A stretch of DNA of 64,000 nucleotides from Lachnospiraceae bacterium (GTDB lineage Bacteria > Bacillota > Clostridia > Lachnospirales > Lachnospiraceae), in contig JAFQUB010000002.1 of assembly GCA_017408735.1 (NCBI GenBank), positions 1-64,000 on the forward strand, in the 5' to 3' direction. Within the stretch, counting starts at the first letter, position 1. Each line of letters begins with the position of its first letter. Below the pieces are notes generated by a model, which saw only the letters and a program-made list of their open reading frames with translations, made no database searches and was not told the DNA's origin. A program made the position numbers and the translations under genes. Of the stretch, positions 9,554 through 17,658 are shown piece after piece.

Positions 9554-9664
9554 ATGCTTTACATAATATCCTTTCTGATATCTGTCGGAGCAGGAGTAGT
9601 TAGCTACTACTTATGCAAATGGCTGGACAGATATCTTGAGCGGCAACAGCATAAAAAGGCTTAA
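9554..9664 (+). CDS. 36-residue hydrophobic peptide, type I toxin-like
   Basis: A short ORF with a very strong ribosome binding site (AAGGAGGTG, 9541-9549, four bases before the ATG). The peptide starts MLYIISFLISVGAGVVSYYL, a single transmembrane helix, and continues CKWLDRYLERQQHKKA, a charged tail. A hydrophobic helix followed by a Trp-Leu-Asp/Lys motif and a basic end is typical of Fst-type and holin-like type I toxins, which depolarise the membrane and are silenced by an antisense RNA. It has its own promoter and a strong hairpin immediately after it, also typical. Membership in a named family is inference, and I cannot identify the antisense RNA. It diverges from the Phd-like antitoxin gene. 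Confidence 0.6.
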   Translation: MLYIISFLISVGAGVVSYYLCKWLDRYLERQQHKKA

Positions 9665-9686
9665 ACCACCTTAATAAATGGTATAG

Positions 9687-9719
9687 AAAAGGTCAGGGAC
9701 TGCGACTCCCTGACCTTTT
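9687..9719. terminator. Strong terminator hairpin after the small peptide
   Basis: Perfect 13-base arms (9687-9699 and 9707-9719) with a seven-base loop and short A/T flanks on both sides. It could end the small peptide transcript on the plus strand and, in the opposite direction, the GT14 gene (stop at 9815). Confidence 0.8.
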
Positions 9720-9814
9720 CGCGTGCATAATGCTACATATATCCTTCCTAGCTAGTGCCATTATAGCATACAAATCTTTCTTCTTCAATAGTGTTTTTTC
9801 ATCTTTTCATTGCA

Positions 9815-10750
9815 TTACATCTTAATTTCTATCTGCTTCTCCATCAGTTCTGTATATATTTTATCTACAATTTGCTGCTGTTCTTCTGTCTTCAAATCAA
9901 ATTTTCTTGCAAACAGACAGCCACTATTCATTAATTCCTCATAGTCATTGATGGTAAAACTATATGGATTTCCTCTCTTCCAATCAATATATCGCATACA
10001 TGCAATATAGTTATCATCCATCTTGTCATAATACAAACGTTCTTTAAATTTTGAATTGTATGCAAGCGTTTGTACATACATTTCATCCGGTGCAAATGTA
10101 TGTTTAAAAGAACTCAACAAATAATCCCAGTGCTCTAATATATGAAAAGCAAATTCATCTGTAATACTAAACCAGGAGGAGCCAAAACAGAATTCGTATG
10201 GATTATTTTTCTGCCTGTCCACTTTTAATGCTTTCTGAAGCCCCACATAAAGTTTCTCCATAATAACACCAAACAAAACTCTCTTAATTAAGCTGTTTTC
10301 TCTGATGTGTTTATGAAATCTATGGTCATACGCATATCGGTCATAAATTCTACGTTCTATTGGTGGCGGACATGTAAAATGTACAAATTCCTTGCCATCG
10401 TTTTCATCAAAAAACTTATGAATCTCATCCTGTGTTTTCAAAGGCAGACACGCGCCTGACAATACATGATAATACTGATAATTTTCAATTCCATGAGCCA
10501 TTTGTAAAAAGTACATCTGTGCAACCATCAGCCTTGGTGTTCCCCATTCTGTATTAAATCGTTCGGTATAATAAACTTTAGACTTTTTTGCAAGTCCCTG
10601 AAAATAATCAAAATCAAAATCTCTTATTTTGCTGTTAATATGAATATAGATATCGTTTCTCTCGTGATCTAATAATCGAATTAACTTTTCCAAAATAGGC
10701 CAGTTGTTGAAAGCGATAATTAAATAGGCATGTCTGTTCGTCTTACGCAT
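9815..10750 (-). CDS. GT14-family beta-N-acetylglucosaminyltransferase-like protein
   Basis: A 311-residue protein of the core-2/I-branching glycosyltransferase family (GT14). Family features are the start HAYLIIAFNN, the segment HINSKIRDFD (about 36), HVLSGACLPLKTQDEIHKFF (about 95-114) and the acceptor-site region FCFGSSWFSIT followed by PDEMYVQTL (about 185-228). No signal peptide or membrane helix is visible, so it is a cytosolic or peripheral enzyme. Bacterial members often act on capsule or exopolysaccharide precursors, but no other polysaccharide genes lie nearby, so the substrate is unknown. It appears monocistronic. Confidence 0.85.
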   Translation of the reverse strand: MRKTNRHAYLIIAFNNWPILEKLIRLLDHERNDIYIHINSKIRDFDFDYFQGLAKKSKVYYTERFNTEWGTPRLMVAQMYFLQMAHGIENYQYYHVLSGACLPLKTQDEIHKFFDENDGKEFVHFTCPPPIERRIYDRYAYDHRFHKHIRENSLIKRVLFGVIMEKLYVGLQKALKVDRQKNNPYEFCFGSSWFSITDEFAFHILEHWDYLLSSFKHTFAPDEMYVQTLAYNSKFKERLYYDKMDDNYIACMRYIDWKRGNPYSFTINDYEELMNSGCLFARKFDLKTEEQQQIVDKIYTELMEKQIEIKM

Positions 10751-10909
10751 TTTTTCCCCTCTTCACTCAAACTTATTTTTAAGATATATTATATCACAAT
10801 TTGCCGGTAGTTTATCATTTTATATGAAATTTGTTTTGGGATTGCTCATGGGCGTCCTGTCAACCCAAACCTAACTTTACAAATTTTTTAACTTTTTTTA
10901 AAAAAGTAC

Positions 10910-10938
10910 TTGCTTTTTTTATTTTCTTCATATATAAT
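10910..10938 (+). promoter_or_regulatory. Promoter of tRNA-Lys
   Basis: TTGCTT (10910-10915), a 17-base spacer and TATAAT (10933-10938), 31 bases before the mature tRNA 5' end. Confidence 0.7.
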
Positions 10939-10969
10939 ATTTTTTGTGCTTACGAAGTACATCTAGTAA

Positions 10970-11042
10970 GCGCGATTAGCTCAGTTGGTAGAGCACCTGA
11001 CTCTTAATCAGGGTGTCCAGGGTTCGAACCCCTGATCGCGCA
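10970..11042 (+). tRNA. tRNA-Lys (anticodon CTT)
   Basis: A 73-base cloverleaf. The acceptor arms GCGCGAT (10970-10976) and ATCGCGC (11035-11041) pair perfectly. The anticodon loop CTCTTAA gives anticodon CTT, reading AAG. The T arm contains GGTTCGAACC. The discriminator is A, and CCA is not encoded. Confidence 0.97.
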
Positions 11043-11053
11043 CTACGAAAGTT

Positions 11054-11093
11054 CCAGTTTGGCAGTTTTAACTGTTGGGTTGGGGCTTTTTTT
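11054..11093 (+). terminator. Probable terminator of tRNA-Lys
   Basis: A 13-base stem (11054-11066 with 11071-11083) that relies on six G-U pairs, with a four-base loop and seven T at 11087-11093. The weak stem lowers confidence. Confidence 0.5.
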
Positions 11094-11221
11094 GTATTTA
11101 ATATACTTTTCTTAATTTTTTCTTTACCTTTCTTAATAACTGATGAAAGCAATTGAAGAGCATCCTTTTATATATTAATATTAATTACATAAAACACAAT
11201 GAAAAGGGGTATAAATACGAT

Positions 11222-11788
11222 ATGAAACAGCGAATTTCAAATTTTATGGAAAAACACAATATTTCCGGTCAGACTATTGCGAAAGAAATTTTCAGTTACT
11301 CCAAAATTATCTTAACAGCAGCAGCGATTTCTTTTGGCTTAAATCATTATGTAATTGCCAATGCAGTGGTTCCAACAGGTTCTATGGAATCAACCATTCA
11401 GCCGGAGGACAGAATCGTTCTCAATCGTCTTGCTTATATCTCCGTCGAACCGGAAAGAGGGGATATTATTTCTTTTTGGTATCCGGATGACGAAAGCCAG
11501 AATTTCTTAAAGAGAATTATTGCACTTCCGGGAGAAACTATCGAGGGAAAAGATGGGGAAATTTATATTGATGGAGAACTTTTAGAAGAAGATTATATCA
11601 AAGAAAAATCCTATATAGATTTTGGTCCTTATGAAGTTCCGGAAAACTGCTATTTCGTTATGGGGGATAACCGAAACGACTCCCATGATTCCCGCTTCTG
11701 GCAGCACAAATTTGTTTCAAAAGAAAAAATCGTTGGAAAAGCAATGATTAAATATTATCCTCATTTTGAAAATTTATGTGAGGAGTAA
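11222..11788 (+). CDS. lepB: Signal peptidase I
   Basis: A 188-residue type I signal peptidase, which removes signal peptides from secreted proteins at the outer face of the membrane. One transmembrane segment (about 22-42) precedes the catalytic serine in PTGSMEST (about 53). The catalytic lysine is in LKRIIALPGE (about 95-104). The conserved box GDNRNDSHDSR is near 160. The ATG at 11222 fits the family better than an upstream TTG at 11153, which would add 23 unrelated residues; AAGGGG lies upstream of the ATG. The following methyltransferase gene starts four bases after its stop, so the two are co-transcribed. Confidence 0.95.
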   Translation: MKQRISNFMEKHNISGQTIAKEIFSYSKIILTAAAISFGLNHYVIANAVVPTGSMESTIQPEDRIVLNRLAYISVEPERGDIISFWYPDDESQNFLKRIIALPGETIEGKDGEIYIDGELLEEDYIKEKSYIDFGPYEVPENCYFVMGDNRNDSHDSRFWQHKFVSKEKIVGKAMIKYYPHFENLCEE

Positions 11789-11792
11789 CTAT

Positions 11793-12356
11793 ATGAAATC
11801 TTACCAAATAACAGAATTTGTTCATCATTTTTTGGAAAATCATATAAAAACCGGCAATATCTGTATTGATGCTACTATGGGAAATGGAAATGATACATTA
11901 AAGCTTTGTGAACTTGTGGGAGATCAAGGAAAGGTTTATGCCTTTGATATTCAAAAGCAGGCTCTCGAAAATACAAAAAAATTATTAGAGGATCAGAAAG
12001 TTATCCACATTGCCTCTCTGATTTTGGCCTCTCATACACATATGCACAACTACGTTGAGGAAAATCCGGTAGATTGTATTGTTTTTAATTTTGGTTATCT
12101 GCCTTCCGGCGACCACAATCTCGCCACCAAGGCAGACACCAGCATAGAAGCCATCACTCAGGGACTGTCCTTGTTACGAAAGGGAGGACTGATGTCGCTT
12201 TGTATTTACAGTGGCGGCGACTCTGGTTTTGAGGAACGGGATGCGCTTCTTGAATTTTTGAAAAACTTGGATGCTAAGAAGTATCTTGTAATTTTATCAA
12301 GTTATTATAATCGACCTAATAATCCACCGATTCCGGTGATGGTTATCAAGCGGTAG
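11793..12356 (+). CDS. mnmM: YtqB/MnmM-like SAM-dependent methyltransferase
   Basis: A 187-residue class I methyltransferase. The SAM-binding motif I is IDATMGNGNDTLKLC (about 26-40), followed by VYAFDIQ (about 49) for ribose binding. The segment VDCIVFNFGYLPSGDHNLAT (about 92-111) is characteristic of the YtqB family. Members of this family were shown to methylate the wobble uridine derivative in tRNA (MnmM); that role is adopted here by family resemblance. The start is the ATG at 11793, with GTGAGGAG overlapping the lepB stop. It ends before a strong convergent terminator. Confidence 0.85.
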   Translation: MKSYQITEFVHHFLENHIKTGNICIDATMGNGNDTLKLCELVGDQGKVYAFDIQKQALENTKKLLEDQKVIHIASLILASHTHMHNYVEENPVDCIVFNFGYLPSGDHNLATKADTSIEAITQGLSLLRKGGLMSLCIYSGGDSGFEERDALLEFLKNLDAKKYLVILSSYYNRPNNPPIPVMVIKR

Positions 12357-12397
12357 AAAGATAGCGTAGCAGTGCAAACTACTACGCTATCTTTTTA
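12357..12397. terminator. Shared terminator between convergent genes
   Basis: Perfect 11-base arms (12359-12369 and 12382-12392) with five T after the plus arm and an A-run before the minus arm. It serves the methyltransferase gene and, on the minus strand, overlaps the end of the gene whose stop is at 12395. Confidence 0.85.
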
Positions 12398-13222
12398 CCC
12401 TTTTTTATTTATAGATTGGCTCATTAATTCTTCATACCTTTTTTTTGCAGCATTGTACATACTGCTTGGTATACACCACATGTTTCCTACTTCACGGATT
12501 CTTCCATTTACAATTTCACATTGTGTTTTATTTACGGTAAATGTTTCTTCCGTATTCACACCAAGTTTTTGTAAAAAGTCTATAACCACTTGATTAATCT
12601 CGTCTGAGCTTTCCATAGACATCCACTGTTGATCCGCAAAATGAATAAAATCACTCAATGCCAACGAAAGATAATTTACTCTATCCCATTCTCTAGGATC
12701 TGCTCCTGCAGTCTTTACAACATCAACAGAATTATTTCCTATCACTAATTTGTATCCATTTCCTACATCATATTCATCTCCCACAGCAATCTGAATGCTA
12801 TTGTTTGCTGCATTATAATCTTGATGTACGGTAGTCGCATATGGTACATTTTCACCACAAAAAATCTTTTCATCTTCTGGTGAACAGAGAACTGGTGAAT
12901 AAGATGTTATTTTTATGCCATTTACGTTATACTCAATGCAATCTACATCCCTTATATGGACTGTCACCTGCACATCATTGTCTTGCATACTTTCCTCGCT
13001 ATAGCCCTCTACACCACTTCTTTGTGAATAATCTGAAAGAATCGTTTCTAAGTCTCTTTTTACATCATCGTCAAATCCATTGATTTGTGCCGGTAATTGT
13101 TCTTGATTGATTTCTCCATTGTACCATTTTACAAAAGCATCATCGCTGTTTTGAGTTCCTAATTTTTTTGTTGTCTGACAATATGTATAGCTCCTCGTAG
13201 TTCCTATTCCTGTAATATCCAT
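12395..13222 (-). CDS. Hypothetical protein, 275 residues
   Basis: I do not recognise a named family. The protein starts MDITGIGTTRSYTY, has no signal peptide or membrane helix, and is acidic and Asp/Asn-rich. The middle (about 90-180) is predicted beta-rich (VQVTVHIRDVDCIEYNVNGI; NSIQIAVGDEYDVGNGYKL). The C-terminal part is helical (about 190-230) with a motif EIVNGRIREVGNMWCIPSSM (about 245-264) before a basic end. The short N-terminal glycine motif looks like one I associate with Lachnospiraceae-specific proteins of unknown role. It is the last gene after the secreted 291-residue protein, 21 bases downstream of it, so the two are probably co-transcribed. The start has AGGGG upstream. Confidence 0.6.
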   Translation of the reverse strand: MDITGIGTTRSYTYCQTTKKLGTQNSDDAFVKWYNGEINQEQLPAQINGFDDDVKRDLETILSDYSQRSGVEGYSEESMQDNDVQVTVHIRDVDCIEYNVNGIKITSYSPVLCSPEDEKIFCGENVPYATTVHQDYNAANNSIQIAVGDEYDVGNGYKLVIGNNSVDVVKTAGADPREWDRVNYLSLALSDFIHFADQQWMSMESSDEINQVVIDFLQKLGVNTEETFTVNKTQCEIVNGRIREVGNMWCIPSSMYNAAKKRYEELMSQSINKKG

Positions 13223-13243
13223 ATTTTCCCCTCACATTCTTTA

Positions 13244-14119
13244 TTACTCTATTTCATTTCCCGGAAATGGTGCCATTTTGCATGAAACTCTTCCGTTCAT
13301 TCTTGCACTCCATTTAGCCCTGTGAGTTCCACTTGTACAACGTGCACTAATTTTCCATAACTGACCTAAGGATGCACCTTTTATACCATTTATTTGTTCT
13401 CTTCCCACTGTATTATAATAGCTACGTCCACCAGCCGTTAAACACTTACTCATATTACTGCACGATGTTCCGGAAATATATTTATCTGCTAATGATAACT
13501 CAATAATTTTTGTATTTTTTGGAACTGCATTTCGTAAATCAAAAGAATAAGTAGCATAACTTGAACTCAACCATACATTTCCTCCGGTTGCTAAATTTTC
13601 AATTTCAAATTCCTGCCAGACAGGTCCGACATAAAAGTAATAGTATAAGCTACTTTTCCACTCACCCTTGCTTGCCACTTTGATATAATATGTTCCTGTT
13701 TCCTTAGCTGTAAAATATATATATTTTTCAGGTCTTCCATTATATTTTTCTTTATTCGTAGAATAACTATAATAATCCCCCGTTTTGCCTCCCGAATAAT
13801 AATAGTATAATTCAATATACCAATCCTGACCACCTATATTTCTCAAATCCATAAAATATTGCTGACCTTCTGTAAGATAAATGCTATACCAGTCAACATC
13901 TGTTGCAGAATCTAAACTTGCATTTTTCATTCCTAATGTAAATAAAGAATTTGTATTTTTTATTTTCGTTGATATCGTATTTACTTTTTCATACGGATAC
14001 GCTGTATCGACTGTATCATTTGGTTCATAATTATCCTTAGACGCAGCTTCCGTTGTAATAGAAGTTGCAAACATAACTCCTAATAATACAAATGTACTTA
14101 TTATTTTCTTAATTGTCAT
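13244..14119 (-). CDS. Secreted protein with pre-peptidase-C-like beta domain
   Basis: A 291-residue exported protein. The start is the ATG at 14119, because AAGGAAGGGG is just upstream; the longer reading adds 13 residues before that site. A signal peptide (about 1-28) ends near TTEAAS. Residues about 29-165 have the pattern of a PPC-type domain: NYEPNDTVDTAYPY, then DVDWYSIYLTEGQQYFMDL and a closing GTYYIKV. It is tyrosine-rich (several runs of YYYY). The C-terminal part contains SLADKYISGTSCSNMSKC and two further cysteines. No protease catalytic motif is visible. Function is unknown; surface or matrix binding is a guess. Confidence 0.65.
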   Translation of the reverse strand: MTIKKIISTFVLLGVMFATSITTEAASKDNYEPNDTVDTAYPYEKVNTISTKIKNTNSLFTLGMKNASLDSATDVDWYSIYLTEGQQYFMDLRNIGGQDWYIELYYYYSGGKTGDYYSYSTNKEKYNGRPEKYIYFTAKETGTYYIKVASKGEWKSSLYYYFYVGPVWQEFEIENLATGGNVWLSSSYATYSFDLRNAVPKNTKIIELSLADKYISGTSCSNMSKCLTAGGRSYYNTVGREQINGIKGASLGQLWKISARCTSGTHRAKWSARMNGRVSCKMAPFPGNEIE

Positions 14120-14321
14120 TTTTTCCCCTTCCTTTTGCTCTCCATCAATATTATACACACTATTATTTGTTACTTAATTATGTAAGTATTGATATTAAAA
14201 TTTCTACTATACTATATACATCCATTTGTTCCACCTCCCAAACTAACCATAACACCGCTCCCCATTTATCTCAACTTTTCTGTGATGAACTGTATGTTTT
14301 TTGTGATAAAATGCATCTTTT

Positions 14322-15626
14322 TTAGTTTTTTGTCGCATGGAACAATATGATATTGGCAGATACCTCTCCCTGCCCATACTGATACTCTAATTCCCCGTTA
14401 TACTTTTTTATACAGTCCCTGACATTTGCTATTCCAAACCCGTGACTTTCCTGCTTTTTCTTTGTTGTTTTTAAGTTCTTGATATTTTTTATATTAAAAT
14501 CTTCATGTACTGTATTTTTGAGTTCAATTAATACATTTCCATTATCTTCTTTCATTTGAAGACAAATTTTCCTTTTTCCATCTTTGATTCTATTACATTC
14601 CTCCACTGCATTCTGAAGCAGATTATACAAAATCGTACTTAAATCCATTTCCTGTATTAATAATTCTCCATATATATCATACTGAAACTTAAACTCTATT
14701 TTTTCTTTCTCCATTGGAAGTACAAATTGATTTAATATAGCATCCACAACATAATTGCTGCATTGAAACTTTGATTTTCCAATTTCATTAAATTCTCCAA
14801 TTATTTTTTCCAGATATTCTTCTGCTTCCATATATTTTTCAAGTTTCATAAAATGATAAATGCATTTTAAATGATTATTTATGTCATGTTTAAACCCTCG
14901 AATTTTTTTGTTATTGGAAAGCAAATTTTCATAATATAATTTCTGAATTTTTTCATACTTCACCATAAGTTTTATTTTTTGTTTTTCTTCTTGAAGTTTG
15001 ATAAATACTTCGTACACAAAGCCAACTAATGTCAAAAAAATGATTGCACTAAACACGGAAATCATTTTAAAGAAATTTTTCTTATAACTATTAAATTCTT
15101 GTATGTACAAATAATTCCATATAATAAATGTAGTAAAAATTAAAAACGCAAATATAATTGCTATATATACATATGGGGGCATACGTGTATACTCTGTCAC
15201 TTTTCTATATCTTATATTTTTTATTATAATTCCAACTATAATTATTAGAATGAGCATTACTATCCATGTATAATTAACCCCCTGCCCATGCAAATTTGCT
15301 GAAATATCAAAATCTAAAAAGATAATCACAATTATATTAAAAAAGGCAGCAATAACAGGTGCTGATACACTGTAAAAAACCTTGCTTTTTATGGTTCCAT
15401 CTATTAAGAAAAATAGGCATATCATTTGAAATGGTGTACATACCCATGCCTTATAAAAAGATATATCTACCAAACCTTTACAGCACACTAAAACTACAAA
15501 AGCCACCAAAACACTTGCATATATTTTAATATTTCTAGTCAACGATGCTTTTGTAAAAAAATAGATTCCACATAAATAACATAGACATTCTGATATTTGT
15601 TCTAAACTAAAATATAAATAAGACAT
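14322..15626 (-). CDS. GHKL-family sensor histidine kinase (AgrC/NatK-like)
   Basis: A 434-residue membrane kinase. The first about 210 residues hold six or so transmembrane helices, followed by a coiled coil (about 210-240). The phosphoacceptor box is FKHDINNHLKCIYH (about 247-260), the form seen in peptide-sensing GHKL kinases. The N box is NLLQNAVEECN (about 345). The G box is SHGFGIANVRDCIKKYNG (about 395-412). It follows the LytTR regulator gene by 18 bases and closes an operon that starts with two lipoproteins. The ligand is unknown. ATG start with AGAAAGGAAATGG upstream. Confidence 0.9.
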   Translation of the reverse strand: MSYLYFSLEQISECLCYLCGIYFFTKASLTRNIKIYASVLVAFVVLVCCKGLVDISFYKAWVCTPFQMICLFFLIDGTIKSKVFYSVSAPVIAAFFNIIVIIFLDFDISANLHGQGVNYTWIVMLILIIIVGIIIKNIRYRKVTEYTRMPPYVYIAIIFAFLIFTTFIIWNYLYIQEFNSYKKNFFKMISVFSAIIFLTLVGFVYEVFIKLQEEKQKIKLMVKYEKIQKLYYENLLSNNKKIRGFKHDINNHLKCIYHFMKLEKYMEAEEYLEKIIGEFNEIGKSKFQCSNYVVDAILNQFVLPMEKEKIEFKFQYDIYGELLIQEMDLSTILYNLLQNAVEECNRIKDGKRKICLQMKEDNGNVLIELKNTVHEDFNIKNIKNLKTTKKKQESHGFGIANVRDCIKKYNGELEYQYGQGEVSANIILFHATKN

Positions 15627-15644
15627 ACCATTTCCTTTCTGAAA

Positions 15645-16346
15645 TTAGAGCTTTCTTTTCAGATACTCCATATAAGCACTTTTAATTAAATTGCACTTTC
15701 CCCTTGCTATCGGTATTTTTATATTTCCATTTAAAATTATTTCTTTTTGGTTTACTGTTTTAATATATTTAAGATTTATAATATAAGATTTGTGAACCCT
15801 GCAGAAATCCCTTTTATTAATTTCCATTTCACAGTCATTCATTTTTTGTCGTTTTAAATAATGCTCATTGTCAGTAAATATGTCTATATAATTTCCAGCT
15901 GCTTTAATATAGTAAATATCTTTCAATTTTATTTGCTTTTTTTCCTTAATATCATCTACAATAAAGCCAACTTTTTCTTCCTCCACTTCACGAATTACCG
16001 GCAATATGATTTTTTCTAACTCCTTATAATTATCTTTCTCCACAAAACCGTACACATACTTTCCAAATGCCTCACGCATCCGCTCTGTGTGACTGGTCAT
16101 AAATATTATTTTTGTATCACAATTACATATTTTTAATCTTTCTTTCACATCAATTCCAGATAAATCTTTCATCTCAATGTCCAACAAGAGTATATCTGTA
16201 TGCTGGTCTAACTGAAAAAACTCCTCGCCACTTGAAACATAAATGAATTCAATCTGTTTTTTATCCTCTTTCAACAATATATTTTCGCATAATTCTTTCA
16301 CTCTTTCTGCGAAAATAGCATCATCATCGCATATAGTAATTATCAA
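15645..16346 (-). CDS. LytTR-family response regulator
   Basis: A 233-residue transcription regulator. The receiver domain (about 1-125) has the acidic pair in CDDD (about 6-9), the phosphoacceptor in DILLLDIEMKDLSG (about 52-65) and the lysine in VEKDNYKE. The LytTR DNA-binding domain (about 135-233) contains IYYIKAAGNYIDIF and FCRVHKSYIINLKYI. The gene starts with TTG inside the 3' end of the upstream lipoprotein gene (23-base overlap) with GGAGGAAGG placed just before, so the two are translationally coupled. It forms a pair with the GHKL kinase. Confidence 0.92.
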   Translation of the reverse strand: MIITICDDDAIFAERVKELCENILLKEDKKQIEFIYVSSGEEFFQLDQHTDILLLDIEMKDLSGIDVKERLKICNCDTKIIFMTSHTERMREAFGKYVYGFVEKDNYKELEKIILPVIREVEEEKVGFIVDDIKEKKQIKLKDIYYIKAAGNYIDIFTDNEHYLKRQKMNDCEMEINKRDFCRVHKSYIINLKYIKTVNQKEIILNGNIKIPIARGKCNLIKSAYMEYLKRKL

Positions 16347-17655
16347 TTTTACCTTCCTCCAGAATCCTTTCTTCCATTAAATCCAACTGATTATTAACAT
16401 ATTCATCCGTCTTCTGTATATCAGATGGAATGATTTTTTTGTAATCTTCCTGATATGTAAATGCCTTTGTTTCTGTACTGTATTTTACTTCCCCATCTTC
16501 AATACCTAGCAATAAAATTCCATTTGATAAATACCTATTTAAGTTATCTCTAAAACAACTCATATCAGACGAACTGAAATTCCTATCATATTTTTCTTCG
16601 ACATACGTTTTGAATGTTATATTATCAGAGTACACCAATTCTTCTCCTTTTTCATTCAGATTAAATACTTCAAAGGAATAATTACCCCTTCCTTCTATAA
16701 ATTCCGGAATATATCTCAAAAGATAATATTTTTCATTTTCTTTACAAAGATAGTAAGCTATATCCTTTTCGGACACTTCCATTTCCTCACGCCATATTTC
16801 ATTTCCATCGGATTCTTCTACCGAAATGACCACCTTCTTGTTCCATAAACGTTTTGTTTTGGAACTATCCACGATAATGGTATCTTCCGTTCCATCCCCT
16901 GTTACATCAATGTTATATACAACCTTATCTTTTTTCTGAACCGGTATTTTTGCCAGTTCCATTTGCCAAAGTTGGTTATCTATGCCACTATAATTCCATG
17001 GAATATCGCTATTTTTATCCCTATCCCAATACTCATCCAGAAACTTATTAAATTCTTCTTCTGTGACCCTTTTTCCCTTTACATACCATACTTTTTCAAA
17101 TTGTCCGGATTTTGTTTCTTCAGATGTTTTATCCAAAATAATCGTTTCTTCCTGCTTATTTTTATCGAACTTTACTTTATAAATCATAAATTGATCTGCT
17201 GCACTGGCACCATATATACCACCGTCTTCATATACATGCAAAAATCCACGATAGACAAAAGGGTACGCATATACCATATCTTCTTGTTTATCAAATACTC
17301 TCACAAAAGGGTCGCCGCCCCCTACGTCTAACATCACAACTAATTCTTTCTCTCCATCGTCATCAAAATCAAATACCATATACTCTGACCATTGTAACTG
17401 TTGATTTAATTCCTCATTGTCCGTTACCTTATATGATTCTTTTGTATATTGTTTTTGACTTTCTACATCAAAAAAGGTTGCATTATTGTATATAATGTCT
17501 TGTATTTCTTGTGGCAATGGACTTAAATCTTCATACAATGAACTTTCTCCTAACCTCAATTCTCCATATAAATTATCTGTAGTTGCATTTTCTTGCAAAG
17601 TACAACTACTTAAAATCATTATAATTGCACAAAATGCTACTATGCATTTTTTCAT
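16324..17655 (-). CDS. Lipoprotein with Asp-rich repeat motifs, paralogue 2
   Basis: A 443-residue lipoprotein. The signal ends in the lipobox LSSC (Cys about residue 18). After a conserved stretch LPQEIQDIIYNNATFFDVES, the motif DFDDDGEKELVV (about 96) and later DVTGDGTEDTIIVD (about 250) look like VCBS/FG-GAP-type calcium-binding loops, suggesting beta-propeller-like or EF-hand-like calcium sites. It is clearly a tandem paralogue of the next upstream gene, with shared QKQYTKESYKV and PFVYRGFLHVYEDG segments. It ends inside the start of the LytTR regulator gene. Function is unknown; a signal-input or immunity role for the adjacent kinase is inference. Confidence 0.75.
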   Translation of the reverse strand: MKKCIVAFCAIIMILSSCTLQENATTDNLYGELRLGESSLYEDLSPLPQEIQDIIYNNATFFDVESQKQYTKESYKVTDNEELNQQLQWSEYMVFDFDDDGEKELVVMLDVGGGDPFVRVFDKQEDMVYAYPFVYRGFLHVYEDGGIYGASAADQFMIYKVKFDKNKQEETIILDKTSEETKSGQFEKVWYVKGKRVTEEEFNKFLDEYWDRDKNSDIPWNYSGIDNQLWQMELAKIPVQKKDKVVYNIDVTGDGTEDTIIVDSSKTKRLWNKKVVISVEESDGNEIWREEMEVSEKDIAYYLCKENEKYYLLRYIPEFIEGRGNYSFEVFNLNEKGEELVYSDNITFKTYVEEKYDRNFSSSDMSCFRDNLNRYLSNGILLLGIEDGEVKYSTETKAFTYQEDYKKIIPSDIQKTDEYVNNQLDLMEERILEEGKIDNYYMR

Positions 17656-17658
17656 ATA

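Noticed and set aside
12000-12008. TTATCCACA inside the MnmM-like gene
   Set aside because: A single consensus DnaA box within a coding sequence, without partner or symmetry; expected by chance in AT-rich DNA.
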